Assembly (NCBI GenBank): GCA_046727955.1
Contig: JBKPDO010000207.1
Span: forward strand, 1 to 22,926
Reading direction: 5' to 3'
Length of the DNA stretch: 22,926 nucleotides
Source of the DNA: DASVXQ01 sp046727955
GTDB lineage: Bacteria; Actinomycetota; CALGFH01
Shown here: in pieces, positions 1 through 5,213 of the stretch
Layout: every line of letters starts with the position of its first letter
Position numbering within the stretch: position 1 is the stretch's first letter
Translations under genes and position numbers: made by a program
The notes under the pieces: generated by a model
What the model saw: the letters and a program-made list of their open reading frames with translations, nothing else
The model's database searches: none
What the model was told of the DNA's origin: nothing

Positions 1-1
1 C

Positions 2-88
2 CGGCGGTCGCCGCAGGCCGGCATCCCCGACTACAACGCCGCCGTCACCTTGGAGAAGCTGGCCGCTGGCGAGCCTGCGGGGGTCTGA
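2..88 (+). CDS. C-terminal end of an unidentified protein (partial, cut by window start)
   Basis: A plus-strand reading frame enters from the left edge and stops at TGA 86-88. The visible end reads ...AGIPDYNAAVTLEKLAAGE... and then stops. Almost every codon ends in G or C (26 of 28), as in the real genes of this window, which is the main reason to believe it is coding. I do not recognise the family and 28 residues are too few to name it. The minus strand is also open here, as the continuation of the frame at 478, so some doubt remains about which strand is used. Confidence 0.35.
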   Translation, partial: RRSPQAGIPDYNAAVTLEKLAAGEPAGV

Positions 89-129
89 GATGGTCGGGCG
101 ACCGGTCAGCACGACCCGGTCACGGATCC

Positions 130-229
130 TCCCGTGGCGGATAGCCCGACCGAGCGTAGTGAACCTGGGGCAGCCGGTCTTGCGGCGTCGTATCCGGAGT
201 TGATGCCTGAGGACCAGGATCTCCAGTGA
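130..229 (-). pseudogene. Fragment of an integrase-type (DDE) transposase
   Basis: On the minus strand the frame reads LEILVLRHQLRIRRRKTG followed by PRFTTLGRAI. This matches the well-known N-terminal stretch of IS3/IS481-like integrase-core transposases, where a phrase like 'LEILVLRHQLAVLRRQ...RPRFTPLDRA' precedes the catalytic domain. Neither the catalytic DDE residues nor inverted repeats are seen, so only a short relic is present. It lies in the same open frame as the malic-enzyme remnant starting at 478, apparently by chance joining. Family assignment is from memory of the motif. Confidence 0.5.
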
Positions 230-255
230 GGACGGCGGAGGGCGGGATGGATTCC

Positions 256-360
256 TCACCTGTCCAACGGAGCCCTGTCCGCGAGGTCGTAGCGGTAGTA
301 GGTGCGATGCTGTCCCGCCCCGCGTCCGAAGTAGTGCCAGTCGGGGAAGTTGAAGTCCGC
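256..360 (-). pseudogene. C-terminal fragment of an unidentified protein
   Basis: A minus-strand frame ending at TGA 258-256 reads FNFPDWHYFGRGAG and then HRTYYRYDLADRAPLDR before the stop. It is rich in aromatic residues and nearly all its codons end in G or C, which is typical of true coding DNA here. It is in a different frame from both the malic-enzyme start upstream (478-368) and the transposase relic downstream. It is therefore probably a third, independent gene fragment joined at about 360. No function can be assigned. Confidence 0.35.
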
Positions 361-367
361 CGTCACT

Positions 368-478
368 GACCTCGGCGGCGGCCTCACCCACCGCGGTGGT
401 GATGCGGCCGATGCCGAGCGGGTCCGATCCCAGGCGGACCCGCATCGTGATCGAGTACGACGCGCTCGGAACGCTCAT
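368..478 (-). pseudogene. N-terminal remnant of an NAD-dependent malic enzyme (ACT-like domain)
   Basis: The minus strand has a good AAGGAG ribosome site followed 12 nt later by ATG (478-476). The product starts MSVPSASYSITMRVR and continues with GIGRITTAVGEA. This is the characteristic start of actinobacterial malic enzymes that carry an N-terminal ACT-like regulatory domain. Similarity ends after about 37 residues. The frame stays open to the left window edge but no malic or NAD-binding domain follows; instead it runs through transposase-like sequence. The gene appears cut off by a rearrangement while its start signals survive. It sits back to back with isocitrate lyase, another enzyme of C4/C2 carbon metabolism, so the two may once have formed a divergent pair. 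Identification rests on the short N-terminal motif only. Confidence 0.5.
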
Positions 479-862
479 GATCCCAAATGGCTCCTTCCCG
501 GCCTGCCGCTCAAAGCGCCACACCGGCGCTCCGGCGAAGCCTACTACAGTGGTTCGCGGCTGTGGTATTGGCTCATCCGATGACTCCAATAGCAACAAAC
601 GATTGGATGGAAATCTCCATTTCCTTTATGCTGACCAGCATCTCCCGATGCCGGAGGAGGTGCCGGCCCATGACGTCCCTCGTGCCGGAGAATTTGGCCG
701 AGCTCGGACCCTCGGGCGGGGTAGACGCGGGCCGAGCAGCACGAATCGCGCCATAAGCGCTGTTCAGCTCCTGATCGAAAAGGGTTCCGACCGGGTGCGG
801 CGCACCCGTTATTTGGGGCTGCGGATAGCCCTAATTTGCCGTGGCCATGGAAGGAGCGACGC
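479..862. other. Gene-free spacer between the malic-enzyme remnant and aceA
   Basis: About 380 bp with no convincing gene; open frames here lack coding character. The part at 541-650 is noticeably richer in A and T than the rest of the window. It holds two small inverted repeats: GGAAAT-4-ATTTCC at 609-624 and GCAT-6-ATGC at 638-651. The right end carries a GC hairpin and the aceA leader. The spacer probably holds divergent promoters for aceA and the former malic enzyme, but I cannot fix their positions. Confidence 0.5.
792..813 (+). promoter_or_regulatory. Perfect hairpin upstream of aceA (attenuator or operator candidate)
   Basis: CGGGTGC (792-798) and GCACCCG (802-808) form a perfect 7-bp stem with a 3-nt loop, followed by TTATTT. 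The form is that of a short intrinsic terminator, but it lies 55 bp before the aceA start with no expressed gene known upstream. It could therefore attenuate or regulate aceA, or end a transcript entering from the left. Function is not known. Confidence 0.4.
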
Positions 863-2149
863 ATGCAATCGATCGACGCGACCCGGCTCGAGGCGACCCA
901 GCTCGACGACCACTGGAGGTCCAGCCCGCGCTGGCGCGGGATCCGCCGCGACTACGACGGCGAGGACGTGCTGCGCCTGCGCGGCTCGGTCGCGATCGAC
1001 CAGACTCTGGCCAGGCGTGGGGCCGAGCGGCTCTGGCACCTGCTCGGCGAGCGTGACCTGGTGGGCGCGCTCGGCGCGCTCTCCGGCGGCCAGGCCGTCC
1101 AGATGGTGCGGGCGGGACTCGAGGCGATCTACCTCAGCGGCTGGCAGGTGGCGGCCGACGCCAACCTGGCAGAAAAGGTCTACCCCGACCAGAGCCTCTA
1201 CCCGGTGTCCAGCGCGCCGGCGCTGGTGCGGCGGCTGAACAACGCCCTGCGGCGGGCCGACCAGATCGAGTCGGTCGAGGGAGCCCCCAGCCGGGACTGG
1301 CTGGTGCCGATCGTGGCCGACGCCGAGGCCGGCTTCGGTGGGCCCCTCAACGCCTACGAGCTCACCCACGCGATGATCGAGGCGGGCGCCGCCGGGGTGC
1401 ACTTCGAGGACCAGCTCGCCGCCGAGAAGAAGTGCGGTCACCTGGGCGGCAAGGTGCTCGTGCCGACTGGGCAGTTCCTGCGCATGCTCAGCGCCGCGCG
1501 GCTCGCCGCCGACGTGGCCGGCGTGGAGACGGTGCTCATCGCCCGCACCGACGCGCTCGGGGCGACCCTGCTGACCAGCGACGCCGACGAGCGCGACCGG
1601 CCCTTCCTCAGCGGCGAGCGCACCACTGAGGGCTACTGGCACGTGCGGCCGGGCCTGGCCGCGGCCGTGGCCAGGGGCCTCGCCGCCGCGCCCTACGCGG
1701 ACCTGCTGTGGTTCGAGACCTCGACGCCCGACCTGGAGGAGGCGACCCGCTTCGCCGAGGCGATCCACGCCGCTCATCCCGGCAAGCCGCTGGCCTACAA
1801 CTGCTCGCCCTCGTTCAACTGGCGCACGCACCTGGACGAGCCGACGATAGCTGGCTTCCAGAAGGAGCTGGGACGGCTCGGCTACCGCTTCCAGTTCATT
1901 ACCCTGGCCGGCTTCCACGCCCTGAACGCTGGCATGTTCGAGCTGGCCAGGGGCTTCGCCGAGCGCGGCATGCCCGCCTATGTCGAGCTGCAGCAGCGTG
2001 AGCTGGCGCTGGAGGCCGAGGGCTACACCGCCACCAGGCACCAGCGGGAGGTCGGCACCGGCTACTTCGACGCCGTGGCCGAGGTGATCTCCGGCGGCAG
2101 CGCCTCGACCCTGGCCATGGCCGGCAGCACTGAGCAGGCCCAGTTCTGA
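863..2149 (+). CDS. aceA: Isocitrate lyase
   Basis: Predicted cytosolic enzyme of the glyoxylate shunt, cleaving isocitrate to glyoxylate and succinate so that cells can grow on acetate or fatty acids. The protein is 428 residues, the length of the short (AceA/Icl1) class. The signature KKCGHLGG is present, with the catalytic Cys at residue 191, the same number as in Mycobacterium tuberculosis Icl1. The metal-site stretch VPIVADAEAGFGG, the NCSPSFNW motif and ITLAGFHALN also match the family. I chose ATG 863 because AAGGAG (851-856) lies 6 nt before it; the frame could open earlier at 836 but without a ribosome site. No malate synthase is in the window. It is a single gene: the next one starts about 190 bp later and has its own promoter-like sequence. 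Confidence 0.95.
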   Translation: MQSIDATRLEATQLDDHWRSSPRWRGIRRDYDGEDVLRLRGSVAIDQTLARRGAERLWHLLGERDLVGALGALSGGQAVQMVRAGLEAIYLSGWQVAADANLAEKVYPDQSLYPVSSAPALVRRLNNALRRADQIESVEGAPSRDWLVPIVADAEAGFGGPLNAYELTHAMIEAGAAGVHFEDQLAAEKKCGHLGGKVLVPTGQFLRMLSAARLAADVAGVETVLIARTDALGATLLTSDADERDRPFLSGERTTEGYWHVRPGLAAAVARGLAAAPYADLLWFETSTPDLEEATRFAEAIHAAHPGKPLAYNCSPSFNWRTHLDEPTIAGFQKELGRLGYRFQFITLAGFHALNAGMFELARGFAERGMPAYVELQQRELALEAEGYTATRHQREVGTGYFDAVAEVISGGSASTLAMAGSTEQAQF

Positions 2150-2249
2150 TTGATCCTGGCGGGCACCGTGCTGGAGCCGTTTGCCGGCGCCTCGCCGTCC
2201 AAACACGCAGCTCCTCCAAGGCTCCTCACCAAGCTACGGCGTTTGGGGG

Positions 2250-2278
2250 TTCGAACTTTCCGCAGATCAGGGTAGGAT
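2250..2278 (+). promoter_or_regulatory. Possible promoter of the NlpC/P60 gene
   Basis: TTCGAA (2250-2255) and TAGGAT (2273-2278) are 17 nt apart, 61 nt before the ATG at 2340. Each box matches the sigma70-type consensus only in part (3/6 and 4/6). No c-di-AMP (ydaO-type) riboswitch, which often precedes such hydrolases in actinobacteria, could be recognised in 2150-2339. Confidence 0.3.
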
Positions 2279-2339
2279 GCGGGTCGATCCGGTTTGCCCG
2301 GTATCTTTCGGTCCGAGGCTCCGGCGAAACGGAGGTGGC

Positions 2340-3908
2340 ATGGTCGAGCGGCATCCAGGCCTACTGACCGCCGTTCGCCGCGCCACCGTCGCCGCCCTGC
2401 TGCTCGCCGTGCTCCCGGCTGGCCAGGCGCTGGCGGCTCCGGGCTCCGGCAAGCAGAGCCCACAGAGCCCGGCCCCGGGCACGGCCGCGCGGGGCGCTCC
2501 CAAGAGCGCGGCCGACCCGAAGGTGCAGCGCAAGGCCCAGGAGCTGCTGCGGCGGCTCGACCAGCTGTATGCCGCCATGGAGTCGCTCTCCCAGGAGCTG
2601 GTGCAGGCCGGCGATTCCGAGCGCCAGCTCCGCAAGGAGCAGGCCGACCTGCAGGTGCGCCGGCGCGTGGTCGAGCAGCAGCTGGTGACCTCCCAGCAGC
2701 GCCTCGACCTGCTGCGGCAGAGCCCCCGGCAGCAGGACGGGGTGGACGTCACCACCCAGAGTGGGCAGCAGCAAGACGAGATAGACGTCACCACCCAGAG
2801 TGTGCAGCAGGTCCGCCACCAGAAGTCCGACCTGGACCGGGTGGGGGCGCGGGTCGCGTTCCACCTGGTCCGGCAGCACCTTCGCAGCAGCGGCGTCCAG
2901 GCGCAGCGCAAACAGCTCGACCAGCTCACCAAGCGGCTCCAGGCCACCCTCAAGGGCCTCGATGGCCCCCTGAAGGGCGCGCTCGAGGCGCAGCAGCAGC
3001 GGGACGAGGCGCAGCGCCGCGCGGCCTACGACAACTGGGCCGCGTCGCTCGGCGGGCCGTACCAGCCGGCCTGGATGCAGTCCGGCCGGGCTGCCGCGAT
3101 CGCCGTCGCCTTCGCCATGCGCCAGCTCGGCAAGCCCTACCAGTGGGGAGCGGAGGGGCCGGCCGCGTTCGACTGCTCGGGGCTGACCAGCGCCGCCTAC
3201 CTGGCCGCCGGTGTCGTGATCCCGCGCGTGGCGGCCGACCAGTTCTACGCGGGCGCGAACGTGGGCGTGGCGGACCTGCTCCCCGGCGACCTGGTCTTCT
3301 ACGCCAACGACCCGGCCAACCCGGCCACCATCCACCACGTCGGCATGTACATCGGCAACGGCCTGATGGTGCACGCGCCCCACACCGGCGACGTGGTGCG
3401 GATCGCCTCGATCTGGCGGAGCGGCTACGCCGGCGCGGTCCGCGTCATCCCCGGCGCCGTCAAGCGGGGGGCGAGCCCGCCGACCACCGCGCCGGTGCCG
3501 GTGCCCACTCCGCCGATGAGCACCTTCCCGCCGCCCACGACGTCGCGGCCGCCGAGCACCACCAAGCCCGGCGCGCCGCCAACCACGGGCCGGCCGCCAA
3601 GCACCACCGGGACCGCCGCGTCGCCCACCACCGCGCCGGCCACGACCTCGGGCGGCACCACGACCTCGTCCGGGACGACCTCGTCCGGGACGACCTCGTC
3701 TGGGACGACCACCTCCACGGAGCCGCCCACCACGGCGGCGCCGACCACCGACCCGCCCACCACGGCGGCGCCCACCACGGCGGCGCCGACCACCGACCCG
3801 CCCACCACGGCGGCGCCGACCACCGACCCGCCGACCACGGCCGGCAGCACCGCCGCCGACCCGTCGACCACGACGACCACCGAGCCGCCGACCTCCACGA
3901 GCGGGTAG
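2340..3908 (+). CDS. Secreted NlpC/P60 peptidoglycan endopeptidase with coiled coil and Thr/Pro-rich tail
   Basis: A 522-residue exported protein likely to cut stem peptides of peptidoglycan outside the cell, like the RipA family. An Arg-containing N-terminus and a hydrophobic segment (about 14-30), ending AGQALAA, make a signal peptide. Residues about 60-230 are a charged Gln/Glu/Arg-rich coiled coil. Within it a 39-bp unit is duplicated (DVTTQS repeated 13 residues apart). The NlpC/P60 domain covers about 250-372, with FDCSG (Cys279), HHVGMYIGNG (His333) and HAP (His346) as the expected catalytic residues. After about 378 comes a long tail of Thr, Pro, Ser and Ala built from DNA tandem repeats; it may span or bind the wall or carry glycans (inference). 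The start ATG 2340 is chosen for GGAGG at 2331-2335 and for placing the signal peptide at the N-terminus. The frame itself is open from 2181. Confidence 0.88.
   Translation: MVERHPGLLTAVRRATVAALLLAVLPAGQALAAPGSGKQSPQSPAPGTAARGAPKSAADPKVQRKAQELLRRLDQLYAAMESLSQELVQAGDSERQLRKEQADLQVRRRVVEQQLVTSQQRLDLLRQSPRQQDGVDVTTQSGQQQDEIDVTTQSVQQVRHQKSDLDRVGARVAFHLVRQHLRSSGVQAQRKQLDQLTKRLQATLKGLDGPLKGALEAQQQRDEAQRRAAYDNWAASLGGPYQPAWMQSGRAAAIAVAFAMRQLGKPYQWGAEGPAAFDCSGLTSAAYLAAGVVIPRVAADQFYAGANVGVADLLPGDLVFYANDPANPATIHHVGMYIGNGLMVHAPHTGDVVRIASIWRSGYAGAVRVIPGAVKRGASPPTTAPVPVPTPPMSTFPPPTTSRPPSTTKPGAPPTTGRPPSTTGTAASPTTAPATTSGGTTTSSGTTSSGTTSSGTTTSTEPPTTAAPTTDPPTTAAPTTAAPTTDPPTTAAPTTDPPTTAGSTAADPSTTTTTEPPTSTSG
2733..2810 (+). 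repeat. 39-bp tandem duplication in the coiled coil of the P60 gene
   Basis: The 19-bp core GACGTCACCACCCAGAGTG occurs at 2745 and again at 2784, exactly 39 bp apart, with similar flanks (GCAGCAGGACG / CAGCAAGACG). It duplicates 13 residues in frame. The copies have diverged at several positions, so the event is not brand new. Confidence 0.8.
3661..3830 (+). repeat. Tandem repeats coding the Thr-rich tail of the P60 protein
   Basis: Two arrays lie in frame. A 15-bp unit CGACCTCGTCCGGGA occurs three times at 3661-3705 and codes TTSSG. A 30-bp unit beginning CCCACCACGGCGGCG occurs at 3726, 3771 and 3801, with an extra half unit at 3756. It codes PTTAAPTTDP. Copies are nearly identical at the DNA level, so the tail length is likely to vary between strains. 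Confidence 0.9.
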
Positions 3909-3911
3909 CCT
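3906..3911 (+). promoter_or_regulatory. -10 box for a probable leaderless HIT transcript
   Basis: TAGCCT overlaps the stop codon of the P60 gene and ends 8 nt before the HIT ATG. No Shine-Dalgarno sequence precedes that ATG, only ATTCCCCC. This spacing would put transcription start at or within a base of the A of ATG. The same hexamer serves as the -10 candidate before pgsA and pdxS. No clear -35 is seen. Confidence 0.4.
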
Positions 3912-3919
3912 ATTCCCCC

Positions 3920-4447
3920 ATGAACGGCGACCGGTTGTGGACGCCCTGGCGGATGGCGTATATCCGGCGGGCGGCGGACGGTGACGAGTCCGACGGATGC
4001 ATCTTCTGTGACCTGGTCGCGGAGGGGGCTGACGAGAAGAACCACATCGTGGCCCGCGGCAGGCTGACTTTCGTGATCCTCAACGCGTTCCCGTACAATC
4101 CCGGGCACCTGATGGTGGCGCCGTACCGGCACATCGGGGACTTCGTCGACCTCACCGACGAGGAGCTGGCCGAGACCATGGCGTTCACCAGGCACGCGGT
4201 GCAGGCGCTCCGTGACGATTCCGGCGCGCACGGCTTCAACCTCGGGATGAACCTGGGGACTATCGCCGGCGCGGGCATCGCGGACCACGTGCACCTGCAC
4301 CTGGTGCCGCGCTGGGGCGGCGACACGAATTTCATGCCGGTGGTGGCCCAGACCAAGGTCCTGCCGGAGCTGCTGTCGGAGACCTGGCAGCGCCTGCGGC
4401 CGCGCTTCGCGGCGGCCGAGCGCGAACTGGACGCTGGTAGCACCTGA
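3920..4447 (+). CDS. HIT-family hydrolase/phosphorylase (Ap4A phosphorylase-like)
   Basis: A 175-residue cytosolic nucleotide-binding protein. The HIT triad HVHLHLV is at 123-129, with His125 the expected nucleophile. CIFC (Cys27, Cys30) and the His residues further on resemble the zinc site of actinobacterial members. The opening MNGDRLWTPWRMAYI is typical of the mycobacterial Ap4A phosphorylase type (Rv2613c-like), which would cleave diadenosine tetraphosphate. In many actinobacteria this gene directly precedes pgsA; here about 8 kb separate the two, which suggests an insertion or shuffling. The start at ATG 3920 lies 11 bp after the P60 stop and has no ribosome site, so it may be translated as a leaderless mRNA. 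The end is odd: the stop codon is inside a triplicated 11-bp repeat. Confidence 0.88.
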   Translation: MNGDRLWTPWRMAYIRRAADGDESDGCIFCDLVAEGADEKNHIVARGRLTFVILNAFPYNPGHLMVAPYRHIGDFVDLTDEELAETMAFTRHAVQALRDDSGAHGFNLGMNLGTIAGAGIADHVHLHLVPRWGGDTNFMPVVAQTKVLPELLSETWQRLRPRFAAAERELDAGST

Positions 4448-4469
4448 GTAGCACCTGAGTAGCACCTGA
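4437..4469 (+). repeat. Three perfect 11-bp repeats across the HIT stop codon
   Basis: GTAGCACCTGA is present at 4437-4447, 4448-4458 and 4459-4469 without a mismatch. The first copy supplies the last codons and the stop (TGA 4445-4447) of the HIT gene. Each later copy holds TAG and TGA again. It looks like recent slippage or a small insertion footprint. Confidence 0.9.
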
Positions 4470-4552
4470 CAAGACCCCGATCGCTTGCGAGCCGCCGCGC
4501 CTGGGGCTGGGGAGCTCTGGGCGCCCAGGGCCGGGCGTCCAGAGCAGGGCGC

Positions 4553-4590
4553 CCGGACCGGGCGTCCCGGACCGGGCGTCCCGGACCGGG
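4553..4590 (+). repeat. 14-bp GC-rich tandem repeat, 2.7 copies
   Basis: CCGGACCGGGCGTC occurs at 4553-4566 and 4567-4580, and its first ten bases again at 4581-4590. Similar GGGCGCCC/GGGCGTCC words fill 4518-4552. The unit can fold on itself (CCGG/CCGG) and lies between the HIT gene and the sulfotransferase-like remnant. It may serve as a terminator, but there is no T-run. Confidence 0.75.
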
Positions 4591-4599
4591 GGCCTGCCC

Positions 4600-4740
4600 T
4601 CAGAGTGGGTGGCCGAGGCGGCGGAGGTCGTCGTGCTGGATGCGCTCGACGAGCCGGCGCGCCTCCGGGGTGAGGCGCTCGCGCCAGGCGTCGCTCCTGA
4701 CAGCGGGGTAGCGCAGCCGGGCGAGCTCAGCGGTCCCAGG
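4600..4740 (-). pseudogene. Sulfotransferase-like C-terminal remnant
   Basis: A minus-strand frame ending at 4600 closes with RYPAVRSDAWRERLTPEARR and then LVERIQHDDLRRLGHPL. The pattern Trp, Arg/Glu, 'L(T/S)PE', then a helix ending in 'LG(H/Y)PL' is how many PAPS-dependent sulfotransferases end. The frame has an in-frame TAG about 18 bp before a possible TTG start at 4812, and none of the sulfotransferase PAPS-binding motifs are present. At most a C-terminal relic survives. It lies 1.5-3.5 kb from sat and cysC, which make PAPS. It could instead be a short unrelated gene; the assignment is from motif shape only. Confidence 0.38.
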
Positions 4741-4744
4741 CGGG

Positions 4745-5042
4745 CTCGGGCGCGGCGCGTCGGTCGTGGTGCCGGCGGTCGTGAGCGCCGAGTGCATTCG
4801 GGGCGGCGGCAAGGACGCGTTGATCTATCGGCTGCTGGCGATCGCTCGAGTGCCAATCCTGGGCAAGCGGTTGCCGTCCATGCGGGCCAATTGCTCGGTG
4901 GCGCCGGCATGAGCGCGACCATCGATGCGCTCGTCGCGGCAGAGGCCATCCGTGGGGACCGTGCGTGCTCCTCACTAGCGACCCAGGCGATCTGGGGTCC
5001 CTAGTGGGTAAACGCCCGTACGTGCGGATCGTCGAGGTCTGA
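4745..5042 (+). pseudogene. PIN-domain (VapC-like) toxin pseudogene with two frameshifts
   Basis: Three reading frames in series give one continuous PIN domain. Frame one (from about 4745) reads SVVVPAVVSAECIRGGGKDA then LIYRLL, with the conserved acidic 'AE'. After a shift near 4845-4870 it reads AGQLLGGAG and IDALVAAEAIRGD, with the second acidic residue. After a further 1-nt loss near 4964 it reads VLLTSDPGDLGSLVG and ends VRIVEV at TGA 5040-5042, carrying the TSDpxDL motif. The first 40 or so residues, including the first catalytic Asp, are absent: the region is taken by the sulfotransferase-like remnant on the other strand. No antitoxin gene is seen upstream. VapC-type ribonucleases normally work with a partner antitoxin, so this is almost surely dead. 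A pair of sequencing errors is less likely given the missing N-terminus. Confidence 0.65.
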
Positions 5043-5213
5043 GATCGAATCACACGGGCACCTCCTGAGCTGGGGGCGATCGCTCCCCCTCGAACCCAAC
5101 ACCACCCTCAGCTCTGGAGGCGGCCCTACGTTCGAGTGTGTTACAAACTCATTTACAACGATCAGCTACAAATGACGTAGGACCAGCTACGGAAAGCAGC
5201 GGACTGGGACCGT
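5043..5213 (+). promoter_or_regulatory. Leader of the LacI-type gene with palindrome and TTACAA repeats
   Basis: The spacer holds the palindrome GCGATCGC (5076-5083) inside a G-run/C-run context, and a short AT-rich patch. In that patch TTACAA occurs at 5141 and 5153 and CTACAA at 5166, 12-13 bp apart. CAGCTAC occurs at 5164 and 5184. These could be operator half-sites for the adjacent regulator, but none matches the usual LacI-family palindrome with a central CG. No clear -35/-10 pair or strong ribosome site was found. Confidence 0.3.

Noticed and set aside
487..756. Possible small plus-strand gene before aceA
   Set aside because: No ribosome site, poor codon pattern and no recognisable motif.
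809..2206. 465-codon open frame antisense to aceA
   Set aside because: It is the mirror of a strongly supported isocitrate lyase gene in a GC-rich genome; low-complexity composition and no family motifs.
2294..3900. Long plus-strand frame in another phase across the P60 gene, joined to the HIT frame
   Set aside because: The part before 3920 is Arg/Ala/Gly/Pro-rich shadow translation; the P60 domain is in the other frame.
3425..4465. 346-codon minus-strand frame rich in Val/Gly repeats
   Set aside because: It is the antisense of the Thr/Pro repeat tail and of the HIT gene; the repeats explain its length.
4609..5004. 131-codon plus-strand open frame over the decay zone
   Set aside because: Only its middle part is coding-like, and this belongs to the PIN remnant; its first half is the shadow of the sulfotransferase-like frame on the other strand.
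4973..5006. Long hairpin CACTAG...CTAGTG resembling a terminator or attachment site
   Set aside because: It falls inside the PIN-domain remnant, where the bases code VLLTSDPGDLGSLVG. The symmetry is imperfect and best explained as coding sequence.
5141..5171. TTACAA repeats as a CRISPR or iteron array
   Set aside because: Only three 6-bp words at 12-13 bp spacing, too short and too few for either; kept only as possible regulator half-sites.
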